DNA of 64,000 nt. Source: Methylocapsa acidiphila B2. GTDB taxonomy: Bacteria > Pseudomonadota > Alphaproteobacteria > Rhizobiales > Beijerinckiaceae. Both the position numbers and the translations under genes were made by a program. Below, piece by piece: positions 8,413 through 17,760 of the stretch. Positions within the stretch are counted from its first letter, which is position 1. The number at the start of each line of letters is the position of its first letter. The notes beneath the pieces were generated by a model. That model saw only the letters and a program-made list of their open reading frames with translations. It made no database searches and was not told where the DNA came from. The stretch covers positions 3,760,004-3,824,003 of the forward strand of contig NZ_KE386496.1 in the NCBI RefSeq assembly GCF_000427445.1, written 5' to 3'.

Positions 8413-9500
8413 ACCTCCTCGAATCCCTCATCCATGAGATCATCGCCCAGGACGGCCCAATCAGCCTCGAGCGCTACATGACCCTCGCCCTCGCCCATCC
8501 GGAGCTTGGCTATTACAGGTCGCGGCAGCCGTTCGGGGCCGAGGGCGATTTCATCACCGCGCCGGAAATCAGCCAGATGTTCGGCGAGCTGATCGGCCTA
8601 TGGAGCGTCGAGATCTGGCGCGGGATGGGCGCGCCGAATCCGGTTCGCTTCGTCGAGCTCGGCCCGGGACGCGGCGTCTTGATGGCGGACGCCTTGCGCG
8701 CGGCGCGGGTCGCGCCGGATTTTTTGCAGGCGATCGATCTGCGTTTCGTCGAGACGAGCGAGCCGTTGCGGGAAGTCCAAAGGCTGGCGCTCGCCGGCTC
8801 CGGGGTCGCCGTAGCCTGGCATGCGCGCGTCGAAGAGGTTCCTGCGGGTCCGGCGATCTTTGTCGCCAATGAGTTTTTCGACGCTCTGCCGGTGCGCCAC
8901 TATGTTTGCGCCGAAGGCGGCTGGCGCGAGCGGCTCGTCGGCCTCGATTGCGAGGGAAAGCTCGGCTTCGGCCTTGCGCCAGAGCCCGAGCTAAAGCTCG
9001 CCGCAGCCGGCGAGCGGGGAGAGATTCTCGAGCTTGGCGTCGCCGCGATCGAGCTCATGAGCGCTCTGGCGCTGCGCATCGCGAGCCAGGGCGGGGCGCT
9101 GCTCGCTTTGGATTACGGCTATGACGCGCCGGCGCGCGGCGAAACCCTGCAGGCCTTGCGTCGGCATCGCTTCGCCGATCCTCTGCGCGATCCGGGCGAG
9201 GCCGATCTCACGACCCATGTCGATTTCCGCGCCCTGTCGCTCGCCGCGGCCGCCGCCGGCGCGCAGCCGCATGGTCCGGTGGCGCAAGGCGAGTTCCTCC
9301 GCAGGCTCGGTATTTTCGAGCGCGCCGCCGCCTTGCGCCGGAAGGCCGACGCCCGGCAGAGCGCCGGGATAGACTCCGCGCTGGAGCGGCTCGCCGGCGG
9401 CTCGGGCGCGCCGACCGACATGGCGAATTTGTTCAAGGCGCTGGCGGTGACGCCGCGCAGCTTTCCAGCTCCGGCGGGATTCGAGACGGGACAGGCATGA
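8409..9500 (+). CDS. MidA/NDUFAF7-type SAM-dependent methyltransferase
   Basis: 363 residues. Residues ~10-50 contain [19 protein letters not shown] and the SAM-binding region has [26 protein letters not shown] is a second family landmark. The mitochondrial homologue NDUFAF7 dimethylates an arginine of complex I subunit NDUFS2; bacterial partners are less certain. The open frame begins 47 codons upstream inside lgt, but ATG 8409 overlaps the lgt stop and fits the family N terminus. Its stop overlaps pgeF by ATGA. Confidence 0.9.
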   Translation: MNLLESLIHEIIAQDGPISLERYMTLALAHPELGYYRSRQPFGAEGDFITAPEISQMFGELIGLWSVEIWRGMGAPNPVRFVELGPGRGVLMADALRAARVAPDFLQAIDLRFVETSEPLREVQRLALAGSGVAVAWHARVEEVPAGPAIFVANEFFDALPVRHYVCAEGGWRERLVGLDCEGKLGFGLAPEPELKLAAAGERGEILELGVAAIELMSALALRIASQGGALLALDYGYDAPARGETLQALRRHRFADPLRDPGEADLTTHVDFRALSLAAAAAGAQPHGPVAQGEFLRRLGIFERAAALRRKADARQSAGIDSALERLAGGSGAPTDMANLFKALAVTPRSFPAPAGFETGQA

Positions 9501-10273
9501 CGAAAGATGCGTCGACGGCGATCTCGGCAGGCCTCTTGGAGGAGGCAGGCGTGGCGCATGGGTTCTTCACCCGCGCCGGCGGCGTTTCGACCGGGCTTTA
9601 CGCCTCGCTGAACGGCGGCGTGGGGTCGAGGGACGACCCTGACGCCGTCGCCGAGAACAGGCGCAGGATGGCGGCGCATCTCGGCGTTGCCCCGACCCAT
9701 TTCCTGGTGCCCTACCAGATCCATTCGCCGGACGCCGTGATCGTGACCGAGCCTTTTTCGGAGCGGCCGCGCTGCGACGCGCTCGCGACCAATGTTCCGG
9801 GCCTTGGGCTCGGCGTCACGGGCGCCGATTGCGGCATCGTCCTCTTCGCCGATGCTTCGGCGGGGGTGATCGGGGCCGCCCATGCCGGCTGGAAAGGCGC
9901 CTTGACCGGGGTGCTCGAAGCGACGCTCGCGGCCATGGAGACGCTCGGCGCGAACCGCGCTTCGACGATCGCTGTGCTCGGGCCGACGATCGGGCGGGAG
10001 AGCTATGAGGTCGGCCCGGAATTTTATGCGCGCTTCGTGGAGCTCGATGAGGAATATGCGGCGTTTTTCACCCCGTCGAGCGGTGAGGGGCGCTTCATGT
10101 TCGACCTGCCGGGCTTCATCGGGCTGCGCCTCGGCCGCGCCGGCGTTGGGCGTTTCGAGGATCTCGCCCTCGACACTTATGCGGACGCCGACCGCTTTTA
10201 TTCCTACCGGCGGTCGGTCCATCGGCAGGAAGCGGATTATGGCCGCCTCGTCGCGGCGATTGCGCTGGTCTGA
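9497..10273 (+). CDS. pgeF: Peptidoglycan editing factor PgeF (multicopper-oxidase-like laccase domain)
   Basis: 258 residues of the YfiH/DUF152 family. The metal-site motifs are visible: a histidine in PYQIHSPDAV, a cysteine in TGADCGIVLF, and the histidine in AAHAGWKGAL. E. coli PgeF removes wrongly incorporated serine from peptidoglycan precursors; other members have purine nucleosidase activity. It overlaps the methyltransferase gene by 4 bases, so the two are probably translationally coupled. It is convergent with truA. Confidence 0.92.
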   Translation: MTKDASTAISAGLLEEAGVAHGFFTRAGGVSTGLYASLNGGVGSRDDPDAVAENRRRMAAHLGVAPTHFLVPYQIHSPDAVIVTEPFSERPRCDALATNVPGLGLGVTGADCGIVLFADASAGVIGAAHAGWKGALTGVLEATLAAMETLGANRASTIAVLGPTIGRESYEVGPEFYARFVELDEEYAAFFTPSSGEGRFMFDLPGFIGLRLGRAGVGRFEDLALDTYADADRFYSYRRSVHRQEADYGRLVAAIALV

Positions 10274-10288
10274 GCTTTCTCCGCCCGG

Positions 10289-11035
10289 CTATTCGTCGGC
10301 GTAATCCACCTGCATCAGATAGAGCCCGTCCGGCGGCGCGACCACGCCGCAACGGCTTCGGTCGCGGGCCTCAAGCGCGGCGACAAGCTCAAAGGCGCTC
10401 CATTTCCCGCTGCCGACATATTCGAGCGAGCCGACCATGGAGCGCACCTGCCGGTGTAGGAAGGAGCGCGCGCTGGCGCGGATCTCGATCTCGTCGCCGA
10501 TTCGCTTGACGTCGAGGCGGTCGAGGGTGCGCACAGGGCTATCGGCCTGGCATTCCGAGGCGCGGAAGGTCGAGAAATCATGCCGGCCGAGAAGCCCCGC
10601 CGCCGCCTGGGCCATGGCGTCGGCGTCGAGCCTGCGCTTCACCAGCCAGGCGCGGCCGCGCTCGATAGTCAAAGGCGCGCGGCGATTGATGATCCGATAG
10701 AGATAATGCCGGCGGATGGCGGAAAAGCGCGCGTCGAAACTGTCGGAGACGCGTTCTGCTGAGAGAATGGCCACGGGCTCGGGCTTCAAATGCGCGTTCA
10801 AGGCGTCGCGCAGGCGATCGGGGCGCCAGTCCTTGGCGAGATCGACATGGGCCGCCTGGCCCTTGGCGTGGACGCCGGCGTCGGTCCGCCCGGCGCCGCG
10901 CGCCGCAGCCGGCTCGCCGCTGATCGCCAGAAGCGCGGCCTCGACCGCCTCCTGGACGGAAAAGCCATTGGCTTGCCTTTGCCAGCCGACATAGGGCGCG
11001 CCGTCATATTCGATGATGAGCTTGAACCGCGGCAT
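10289..11035 (-). CDS. truA: tRNA pseudouridine(38-40) synthase
   Basis: 248 residues. TruA isomerises uridines at positions 38-40 of the tRNA anticodon arm. The catalytic aspartate lies in [14 protein letters not shown] near residue 50, with the N-terminal [14 protein letters not shown] and the C-terminal [13 protein letters not shown] also conserved. It starts 3 bases after the fmt stop, forming the def-fmt-truA translation operon found across alphaproteobacteria. Confidence 0.95.
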   Translation of the reverse strand: MPRFKLIIEYDGAPYVGWQRQANGFSVQEAVEAALLAISGEPAAARGAGRTDAGVHAKGQAAHVDLAKDWRPDRLRDALNAHLKPEPVAILSAERVSDSFDARFSAIRRHYLYRIINRRAPLTIERGRAWLVKRRLDADAMAQAAAGLLGRHDFSTFRASECQADSPVRTLDRLDVKRIGDEIEIRASARSFLHRQVRSMVGSLEYVGSGKWSAFELVAALEARDRSRCGVVAPPDGLYLMQVDYADE

Positions 11036-11038
11036 GGT

Positions 11039-11977
11039 CTATTGGGGCGCGCCGAGCAGGGTCCCGACAGCGAGCTTCGCGCCGCGCAGAAAATCCTCCG
11101 CCTTCATCGGCGTCCGGCCTGCGCGCTGAAGCTCGAGAAGACGGATCGCGCCTTCGCCGCAGGCGATGGTCGGAGCGTCGTCAAGCACGCGCCCGGCCTC
11201 GCCGGAACCCTCGGCGATCGCGCTGCGTAAAATCTTGACGCGCTCCGGCCCCTTGCCAAGGTCGGCCTCGAAAAAGGCGGAGGGAAAGGGCGACAGACCG
11301 CGGATCAGATCATGGACCTCCCGCGCGGGCTTCGTCCAGTCGATCCGCGCCTCGGCCTTGTCGATCTTATGCGCATAGGTGACGCCCTCTTCGGCCTGAG
11401 GCTTGAAGGCGAGCCCGCCCTCCTCAATCCCCGCCAAGGCTTGCGCCATCAGCAAGGCGCCGGCTGCGGACAAGGCGTCATGGATCTCGCCGCCGTTCGC
11501 CTCTGGCCCGATTCTTACGCGCGCAGACAATGAGACGGGCCCCGTGTCGAGCCCTTCCTCCATTCGCATGACCATGACGCCGGTTTCTTGGTCGCCGGCC
11601 ATGATCGCGCGCTGGATCGGCGCCGCGCCGCGCCAGCGCGGCAGCAGCGAGGCGTGCAGGTTGAAGCAGCCCTTTGCGGGAATATCGAGAATGGCGCGCG
11701 GCAAGATCAGGCCATAGGCGACGACGACCATGGCCTCGGGGGCAAAGCCGCGTAGCGTTTCGGCGGCTTCGTCCGTGCGCAAAGTTTTGGGCGTCAAAAC
11801 CTCGAGGCCGAGCCGCCGCGCTGTCGCGTGAACGGGGGAAAGAGTCGGCTCCAGGCCGCGCCGTCCGCCGGGTTTTGGCGCGCGCGTATAAACCGCCGCG
11901 ACCTGGTGGCCGCGAGCGACGAGTTCGGCGAGCACGGGCGCCGAGAACTCCGGCGTTCCCATGAATACAATGCGCAA
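11039..11977 (-). CDS. fmt: Methionyl-tRNA formyltransferase
   Basis: 312 residues. Fmt formylates initiator Met-tRNA with 10-formyltetrahydrofolate. The N terminus MRIVFMGTPEFSAPVL, the folate/catalytic block NLHASLLPRWRGAAPIQ near residue 107, and GLDTGPV are diagnostic; the catalytic Asn and His are in this block. The C-terminal anticodon-arm-binding domain follows from about residue 205. It sits 46 bases after def and 3 bases before truA. Confidence 0.96.
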   Translation of the reverse strand: MRIVFMGTPEFSAPVLAELVARGHQVAAVYTRAPKPGGRRGLEPTLSPVHATARRLGLEVLTPKTLRTDEAAETLRGFAPEAMVVVAYGLILPRAILDIPAKGCFNLHASLLPRWRGAAPIQRAIMAGDQETGVMVMRMEEGLDTGPVSLSARVRIGPEANGGEIHDALSAAGALLMAQALAGIEEGGLAFKPQAEEGVTYAHKIDKAEARIDWTKPAREVHDLIRGLSPFPSAFFEADLGKGPERVKILRSAIAEGSGEAGRVLDDAPTIACGEGAIRLLELQRAGRTPMKAEDFLRGAKLAVGTLLGAPQ

Positions 11978-12023
11978 ATGCTCGGCCTATGGGTTGAGGC
12001 TCGGCCAAGGGGCCAAGGCGAGA

Positions 12024-12599
12024 TCAGGCTCCGGCGTCGGCCTCTTCGCGCGCGCGGCCCGCGCCGCGCTTGCGGTCGGCGCCTTCGTGTCGCGCGGCCT
12101 TGCTGAATTTCTTGAGAATGCGCTCACGCTTCAGCCGGGAAATATGGTCGATGAACAAGACGCCGTTCAGATGATCGAGCTCATGCTGAAGGCAAGTCGC
12201 GAGAATGCCATTGGCCTCGATCTCCTGGCGCCGCCCCTCGCGGTCGAGATAGCCGACGCGCACCCGCGCGGGCCGAAAAACCTCTTCATAAAATTCCGGA
12301 ACCGAGAGGCAGCCTTCCTCATAGCTCGAAAGCTCTTCGGACGCCCAGAGAATTTCGGGATTGGCGAGGCAGATCGGGTTCGCCGAGGCGGCTTCTTCCT
12401 CGCGTTTGGCGACGTCGATGACGATCACGCGCTTGGGCACGGCGATCTGGATCGCGGCGAGGCCGATGCCCGGCGCGTCATACATGGTCTCGAGCATGTC
12501 GTCCATGAGCGCGCGGATCGAATCGTCGACGCTCTCGACCGGCGCGCAAGTGAGGCGCAGGCGAGGGTCGGGCGGAGTGATGATGGTGCGGAGTGCCAT
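12024..12599 (-). CDS. def: Peptide deformylase
   Basis: 191 residues. The three metal/catalytic motifs are intact: GIGLAAIQ (motif 1), EGCLSVP (motif 2, metal Cys), and QHELDH (motif 3, metal His pair and catalytic Glu). The enzyme removes the formyl group from nascent proteins, complementing fmt just downstream. The frame extends 17 codons further, but MALRTIITPPDPRL at 12599 is the normal N terminus. The Arg/Lys/Glu-rich C-terminal tail (about residues 165-191) is longer than in E. coli. Confidence 0.95.
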   Translation of the reverse strand: MALRTIITPPDPRLRLTCAPVESVDDSIRALMDDMLETMYDAPGIGLAAIQIAVPKRVIVIDVAKREEEAASANPICLANPEILWASEELSSYEEGCLSVPEFYEEVFRPARVRVGYLDREGRRQEIEANGILATCLQHELDHLNGVLFIDHISRLKRERILKKFSKAARHEGADRKRGAGRAREEADAGA

Positions 12600-12680
12600 G
12601 GAACAGAAATAATGTCGGGGCCGGGGAACGTCAATTTTGCTCCGTGGCAAAAATCCTGCCGGTCATGGCCAAAAATTTCA

Positions 12681-13532
12681 TTAGAGCCGCCGGATGGAGG
12701 TAATTTGCGCGCCTGTCGAGGCGAGAATGCGGTCCCGCGCGTCGCGCAAGGGCTCGCTGGCGACCAGCATATGATGCGCATTGGCGTGCAAAAGCTCGGT
12801 CGCGCTGCGCATGATCCCGATATGGCCGCGCCAGAAGACGAGATCGCCGCGCTCAAGACTTTCGAGCGTCTCGTCGAAGGCGAGCGCGCGGCCAAGCGCC
12901 TTTTCCTGCAGATCAGTGTCGCGCGGCGCGCTTATTCCCGCCGCGTCGAGGCTTGCTTGCACGAGCCCCGAGCAATCGATCCCCAGGCTCGTCTTGCCGC
13001 CCCAGAGATAGGGCGCGTGCAGAAACCGCTCGGCGGCCGCGACGAAATCCGACTCTCGTTCGTCCGCGGCCCGAAGATGAGCGGCGAAGACATAGGCCGC
13101 CTCATCGATCTGCGCGAAGGCGCCGCTCGCGCCGCTGACCGCGACCCGCGCCCCGAGCGGCAGGGCTTCGAGCGGGGGCAGCTTCATGTTCGGCCCCGGA
13201 TAGACGAAGCTGCGATTGACCGCCACCCAATGGGTCGGCGCGGAAAGGGCAGGGCCGACGGCGGTCATGGAGAGATAGCCGACATAGCCGTCGCGGGCGA
13301 GCTGGACCCAGCCCCAGCCTTCATGATCCTCGTAAAGCATCGCCGCCTCGCCAAAGAGAGCCTGCGTGTCGATCGCGGAATCGGGGCGCGGCTCGCGGCG
13401 CAGGTCGGCGATCCCGACCCGGATCTGGACCGGGCGGCCTTCGACGAATTCGTCGGCCGAGACTTGGCCGCGCAATTGCGCGGCCGCGAGATCGGGGCGG
13501 GCGGGGGTGAGGCGAGGGTCGGAACTGGGCAT
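12681..13532 (-). CDS. NlpC/P60 family cell-wall peptidase with bacterial SH3 domain
   Basis: 283 residues. An N-terminal SH3-like region (residues ~55-130, with GEAAMLYEDHEGWGWVQL and DGYVGYLSM) precedes an NlpC/P60 domain with the catalytic cysteine in DCSGLVQ and the catalytic histidine in HIGIM. Such enzymes usually cleave gamma-D-glutamyl-diaminopimelate bonds in stem peptides. No signal peptide is seen, which suggests action on cytoplasmic recycled muropeptides, although this is inference. In many Rhizobiales this gene adjoins an M17 leucyl aminopeptidase; here that gene lies at 16051-17544, separated by inserted material including a decayed copy of this same gene. Confidence 0.9.
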   Translation of the reverse strand: MPSSDPRLTPARPDLAAAQLRGQVSADEFVEGRPVQIRVGIADLRREPRPDSAIDTQALFGEAAMLYEDHEGWGWVQLARDGYVGYLSMTAVGPALSAPTHWVAVNRSFVYPGPNMKLPPLEALPLGARVAVSGASGAFAQIDEAAYVFAAHLRAADERESDFVAAAERFLHAPYLWGGKTSLGIDCSGLVQASLDAAGISAPRDTDLQEKALGRALAFDETLESLERGDLVFWRGHIGIMRSATELLHANAHHMLVASEPLRDARDRILASTGAQITSIRRL

Positions 13533-13540
13533 GGCGAGGA

Positions 13541-13810
13541 TTAGCGATTCGTCTCCTCGGCCAGGAAAGCGGCTATGTCGCGCGCGACCTCCGCCTGCAT
13601 GCGCACGCGCTCAGCGGCTCCCTCGCTCGGCTTCTCGGGGCCGTCGCCGTCTTCGGCCTTGTCCAGATTGACGGCGGCCTGATCCCTGAGCGCAGCATAA
13701 GCCAGCACGCGGTCGATGCAGCGCCTCCGCTCGGCGGCAATAGCGGCCTCGATCGCGGAGTCCGCCGCTTCACCGCGCTGGTGTTTTTCAGCCGTCGATT
13801 GAGCGCTCAT
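13541..13810 (-). CDS. Small hypothetical protein, helical
   Basis: 89 residues, mostly charged and helical (AADSAIEAAIAAERRRCIDR...), with one cysteine and no recognised domain. The open frame begins further upstream, but MSAQSTAEKH at 13810 is the likely start because the upstream extension has no coding character. It lies 8 bases upstream of the NlpC/P60 start on the same strand, so the pair is probably an operon. Confidence 0.55.
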   Translation of the reverse strand: MSAQSTAEKHQRGEAADSAIEAAIAAERRRCIDRVLAYAALRDQAAVNLDKAEDGDGPEKPSEGAAERVRMQAEVARDIAAFLAEETNR

Positions 13811-13841
13811 GATGTTGCCTTTCCCTAGGCGCGCAGCGACC

Positions 13842-14450
13842 CTAGCGACCCTGATATCCATAAGGAGAGCCAAAGGAAGGCGCGAAAAAATCAGAGCGCT
13901 GGCTTGCCTGCGCCCCGGCGGGCCCATATTCGCCGCCCGGGCTGACGCCCGTCACCATCACCTGCGTGTTCTCCAAGCCGTTCTCCTTCACCAGCGCATA
14001 AAGCGCGGCGGCATTCTTGGGCGCGATGCGCACGCAGCCATGCGAGACCGGCCTCCCAAGATTCTTGACGTCGAAGCTGCCGTGGATGGCGTGGCCATCT
14101 TTAATGAAGAAAATAGAATGGGGCATGGGCGCGTTGTCCCACTCTTTACTGTACCAAATTTCATTCATCGAAGTGGCGTTAAAGGATCCGGACGGAGTTG
14201 AATATCCCGGCCGACCAGTCGAGACCAGCCATTGATATTTCGGCACGCCGCCTAAAAAAACCGTCATTGTTTGACTTGACTTGTCGATGTTGACGAGGAC
14301 GGCGCTCTTCCTGAAGCTCGCCGCATCGGCGTCGATCGCTCTGCGGGATCCGGTTCCCGCGTGAGCCGTCGCCGCAAAAGAAACCGACGCCGCGGCCATG
14401 GCGGCCACAAAAAATGCAGTTCTGATTGCTTGATTTAAGAAAATCCGCAT
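13842..14450 (-). CDS. L,D-transpeptidase (YkuD domain), exported
   Basis: 202 residues with a signal peptide (residues ~1-32, hydrophobic TAFFVAAMAAASVSFAATAHA). The YkuD catalytic motif is SHGCVRI near residue 145, with upstream HGSFD supplying the conserved histidine. L,D-transpeptidases form 3-3 crosslinks in peptidoglycan or attach outer-membrane proteins to it; alphaproteobacteria typically encode several. The short C-terminal tail is Gln/Tyr/Gly-rich. It is transcribed toward the NlpC/P60 pair, so a cell-wall operon is plausible. Confidence 0.9.
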   Translation of the reverse strand: MRIFLNQAIRTAFFVAAMAAASVSFAATAHAGTGSRRAIDADAASFRKSAVLVNIDKSSQTMTVFLGGVPKYQWLVSTGRPGYSTPSGSFNATSMNEIWYSKEWDNAPMPHSIFFIKDGHAIHGSFDVKNLGRPVSHGCVRIAPKNAAALYALVKENGLENTQVMVTGVSPGGEYGPAGAQASQRSDFFAPSFGSPYGYQGR

Positions 14451-14696
14451 GCGCGCCTCCGAGGCCGGGCAATTGAGTATAGGTGAGGTTTAGAAGAGCT
14501 CCATCGACGGCGTCGCGCAAAAGTAGCGGCCGCCTATTTGTCAGTCGGCAAGCGAGTTCTAAATCGCCGCGAGCGGATCTTTCGTCCGATTGGCGTTGAC
14601 CTGTTGCGCGGCGGCAGGCGGAATTCGGCTGATGCGTCGTTGCGGCCTCCGCTATGCGCGTCTCCCCATCACATGGTGAAGCTGCGCGGCTTTTTG

Positions 14697-15029
14697 TCAA
14701 TGCGTCGCAAGGCTTCTGAGCCCGATTTGGGCCGAATGTCCGACGCCGTTCGCGCCGCAGACCGCGACTCGGGCGTCGAGCGGCAGAGCCTCGATGGGCG
14801 GAAGCCTCATGTCCGGCCCCTGATCGACGAAGCTCCGATTCGCCGCCACAAGATCAGTCGGCTCGGGGATAGCCAAGCCGAGCGCGGTCATGGAGAGACA
14901 GCCGACATAGCCGTCGCGCGCGAGCCGGACCGAGCCCCCGCCTTCATGATCATCGTAAAGCATCGCCGCCTCGCCGTAGAGCGCCTGCGTGTCGATGGCG
15001 GACACGGGGCGAGGGTCGCGAGGGGGCAT
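14697..15029 (-). pseudogene. Truncated duplicate of the NlpC/P60 gene (SH3 part only)
   Basis: A 110-codon frame that repeats the N-terminal half of the intact NlpC/P60 protein at 12681-13532. MPPRDPR matches MPSSDPR, then about 48 residues are missing, and the match resumes at SAIDTQALYGEAAMLYDDHE through LARDGYVGCLSMTA, VAANRSFV, LPPIEALPLDARVAV. It ends shortly after SAQIG, before the region that carries the catalytic Cys and His in the parent. The nucleotide match is clear over about 240 bases. It is therefore a decayed, internally deleted copy on the same strand, about 1.5 kb from its parent. An SH3-only product is conceivable but unlikely. Confidence 0.8.
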
Positions 15030-15220
15030 GGCGAGGGGGCTACGGGGTGAGCGGATTGGGTTGGGCCTGGATTGCGCCACGAGCAGACTCCGCAAAATCG
15101 CGGCTGAGCAATGGCGTCGAGCAAAAGCGGTTCTTCGCGATAGTGGCTTTTTTGGAACTTCCCGGCGCACTGGCGTCATTCAGGTGGCGCGGACTATTGA
15201 CCCACTTTCCATGCGTTGTG

Positions 15221-15376
15221 CTTGGCGGCGCCAGCGACCATGGAGCGACCGAAGCGCTCAATCCGCGCGATCCTAATCAGAATGGCATTGAGCTTTATTG
15301 GGATCACCCGGAAAAACAATGGCCACGAAATCCAGACGGCGCGTTTGCTACGACCATAAGTCGCTGGATCTCATGA
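15221..15376 (+). pseudogene. 3' remnant of a VOC-family (glyoxalase/extradiol dioxygenase-like) gene
   Basis: The plus-strand frame from about 15221 to a TGA at 15374 reads GGASDHGATEALNPRDP, then NQNGIELYWDHPEKQWPR, which matches the C-terminal part of catechol-2,3-dioxygenase-like VOC proteins (typically GASDHGVSEALYL.DPDGNGIELYWDRP..WPR). The metal-ligand glutamate in IELYWD is kept, but the rest of the gene is missing upstream: the preceding bases do not encode the N-terminal VOC module. It lies directly beside the NlpC/P60 remnant, marking a rearranged patch. Confidence 0.7.
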
Positions 15377-15459
15377 ATTTGATTTCAACATGAGAGGCGG
15401 TCTACTTTACCTGGTGCAGAGAACGGTGTCGCCTGTGAATCGAGAGGACGCAACCCAGA

Positions 15460-15966
15460 ATGCCAGTCGAGGTCGAGCGGAAATTCCTCGTTGCCAATGA
15501 TGCATGGCGCTCGGCTATTTGTGATAGCGAAAAGTTGCAAGATGGCCTTATCGGGGAGTTCGACGGATGCAAAGTTCGCGTCCGACTTGGTAAGAACAGG
15601 GCGTCTATCGCCGTGAAAGGCCCGCGATTTGGATCGCGTCGAACCGAATTTGAGTATGAAATCCCCGAAGCAGATGCCGAAGAGATGCTCAATACTGTCT
15701 GTGGAGGCCGGCGTGTCGAGAAAACGCGCCACAGCATCCCTCATGCTGGGTTCATATGGGCTGTCGATATTTACGAGGGCCTATTGGCAGGCATTGTTCT
15801 GGCTGAGATAGAGCTTGCGGATGAAGAGCAGGCCTTCGAGAAACCGGACTGGGTCGGAAAAGAGGTAACAAATGACCAGCGATTTCATAAGAGGACGCTG
15901 TTTCGTCTGTGCGCAGACGCGGGCCGTCCTCTCACTGTAGCCGAGTTGCTCGCCGCCGCGACGTGA
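15460..15966 (+). CDS. CYTH domain protein (triphosphate tunnel metalloenzyme)
   Basis: 168 residues. The hallmark ExExK motif is present at the N terminus (VEVERKFLV), followed by the charged beta-strand series KVRVRLGKNRASIAVKGP, RRTEFEYEIP, and the later EIELADEEQAF. CYTH proteins hydrolyse triphosphates (inorganic or thiamine triphosphate) or cyclise ATP; single-domain bacterial members are most often tripolyphosphatases, which is the family-level expectation here. An AGAGGA ribosome-binding site precedes the ATG. It is convergent with the aminopeptidase gene. Confidence 0.88.
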   Translation: MPVEVERKFLVANDAWRSAICDSEKLQDGLIGEFDGCKVRVRLGKNRASIAVKGPRFGSRRTEFEYEIPEADAEEMLNTVCGGRRVEKTRHSIPHAGFIWAVDIYEGLLAGIVLAEIELADEEQAFEKPDWVGKEVTNDQRFHKRTLFRLCADAGRPLTVAELLAAAT

Positions 15967-16050
15967 GGGATGGCGCAATAGCACCTTTCGGGCGAACTGA
16001 GCGAATGACCGCTTCGTCTCAAAACCCGCCGCCGCCATCCACTCCAATCC

Positions 16051-17544
16051 CTATGGCGACTTGTCCTCCAGCCCGACCGCCGCGCCCTCAGCCAACTCCT
16101 CAGGCGTCAATTTCACCCGGCGGACGATTCTGCGCGTTTTCTCTTCGGGTTTCTCGACCGCCGCGCCGGCGCCGAAGCGGGCTTCCAGCAGGTCATAGAG
16201 GAGCCGCGCGCATTGCACCTCCGCGCCCTCCGGCCGGCCAGATTTCGCGCTCGGCGCCCAGGCGTAAATGTCGAAATGCGCCCAAGATTTCGCCCGCTCG
16301 ACGAAGCGGCGCAGGAACAAAGCCGCCGTGATCGAGCCGGCGAAGGAGCCGCCCGAGACATTGTTGAGATCGGCGATCTTGCCGTCGAGAAGCTTGTCAT
16401 AGGGGTCCCAGAGCGGCAGCCGCCAGACCGGGTCCTGCGTCGCCGTCCCGAAATGCGCGATCTCGTCGGCGAGATCATCGTCCATGGTGTAGAAGGGCGG
16501 CAGATCGGGGCCGAGCGCCGCGCGCGCCGCGCCGGTGAGCGTCGCGAAATCGAAGAGAAGCTCCGGCGCCTCCTCGTCGGCCAGCGCCAGGGCGTCGGCG
16601 AGAACGAGCCGGCCTTCGGCGTCCGTATTGCCGATCTCGATGGTGAGCCCCTTGCGGCTCGGATAGACGTCGCCGGGGCGGAAGGCGTTGCCCGAGATGG
16701 CGTTCTCGACGGCCGGCAGCAGCACCCTCAGGCGAATGGGCAGATTGCCCGCCATGATCATGGAGGCGAGCGCCAGCGCCGTCGCCGCGCCGCCCATGTC
16801 CTTCTTCATCAAGAGCATGGCGGCTTCGGGCTTGATGTCGAGGCCGCCGGAATCGAAACAGACGCCCTTGCCGACCAGCGTGACCTTGGGCTTTGTTGGA
16901 TCGCCCCAGCTGAAATCGACGAGGCGCGGCGCTTTGTCGGAGGCGCGTCCGACAGCATGGATGAGCGGCAGATTGGTCTGCAAAAGCTTGTCGCCGCGCG
17001 TCACGGAGGCCTTGGCGTGATGATGCGAGGCGAGGTCCAGGGCGGCGGCTTCGAGCGCGTCGGGCCCCAGATCATTGGCCGGCGTGTTGATGAGATCGCG
17101 GCCGAAGGCGACGGCCTCGGAGATGCGCTCGACCCGGTCGGCGTCGACGCCCTCAGGCGCGCAAAGCTCCGGGAATGCGGCGTCGGCGCCTTTGTAGCGG
17201 GTGAAGCGATAGGCGGTCAGAAGCCAGGAAATCGCGGCCAGCGTCGGATCATGCGGCGCATTGGCGAAACGATAGAGCCCGCGCGGCAGCGAGGCGGCGA
17301 GCCGACCGGGCAGGAGGAGGTCGCGTTGGCGCGCGATTTCGGGCTCGATCCCGAAGAGCACCACGGCAATTCCACCCTGCGCGTCGGGGGCGATCTGGAC
17401 CCGGCCGGGCTTTGGCTCGAATCCGCAGGCCGCGGCGAAGGCCTGGGCCGAGGCCGGCAGGTTCGCCTTGATCTCGGGCCAGGTCTCGGCGTTGACGAAC
17501 CAAATCGGCGCGGCCCCGACGGCGGATTGACGATGAAGCGGCAT
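16051..17544 (-). CDS. M17 family leucyl aminopeptidase
   Basis: 497 residues. The C-terminal catalytic domain shows the metal and catalytic motifs VGKGVCFDSGGLDIKP, KKDMGGAA, and the family signature NTDAEGRLVLAD. M17 aminopeptidases are two-metal hexameric enzymes releasing N-terminal residues from peptides and processing Cys-Gly. The frame extends 37 codons upstream, but MPLHRQS at 17544 is the plausible start. The final ~40 residues (VEKPEEKTRRIVRRVKLTPE) are a charged tail. It is divergent from zwf. Rhizobial genomes often place NlpC/P60 directly next to this gene. Confidence 0.92.
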   Translation of the reverse strand: MPLHRQSAVGAAPIWFVNAETWPEIKANLPASAQAFAAACGFEPKPGRVQIAPDAQGGIAVVLFGIEPEIARQRDLLLPGRLAASLPRGLYRFANAPHDPTLAAISWLLTAYRFTRYKGADAAFPELCAPEGVDADRVERISEAVAFGRDLINTPANDLGPDALEAAALDLASHHHAKASVTRGDKLLQTNLPLIHAVGRASDKAPRLVDFSWGDPTKPKVTLVGKGVCFDSGGLDIKPEAAMLLMKKDMGGAATALALASMIMAGNLPIRLRVLLPAVENAISGNAFRPGDVYPSRKGLTIEIGNTDAEGRLVLADALALADEEAPELLFDFATLTGAARAALGPDLPPFYTMDDDLADEIAHFGTATQDPVWRLPLWDPYDKLLDGKIADLNNVSGGSFAGSITAALFLRRFVERAKSWAHFDIYAWAPSAKSGRPEGAEVQCARLLYDLLEARFGAGAAVEKPEEKTRRIVRRVKLTPEELAEGAAVGLEDKSP

Positions 17545-17760
17545 CGGGTGCTCCTGAAATTTCAAGTCTGGCGCCCGAAGGCGAAAAAAGAGGGTCGATC
17601 CTAGTGCCCGGATGCGGGCGACGCCAGGGCGACGGGCGGGACTCGCCGAAAACAAAGGGAAGCTAGCCGTCGCCTTTCTTCTCAGTGCATAGCAAAGAAA
17701 ATGCTAGCCTTTTGCGGCCTCGCGCGTTTTCGCGTCTAGGCCCCCGTTAGGGAGACAAAA

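Noticed and set aside
9119..10222. 367-codon minus-strand frame over the MidA-type and pgeF genes
   Set aside because: Antisense to two coupled genes with clear motifs.
11961..13544. 527-codon plus-strand frame over def and the NlpC/P60 gene
   Set aside because: It is antisense to two genes with intact catalytic motifs; long antisense frames are expected in GC-rich DNA.
16213..17604. 463-codon plus-strand frame over the M17 aminopeptidase
   Set aside because: Antisense shadow; the minus strand has the diagnostic NTDAEGRL motif.
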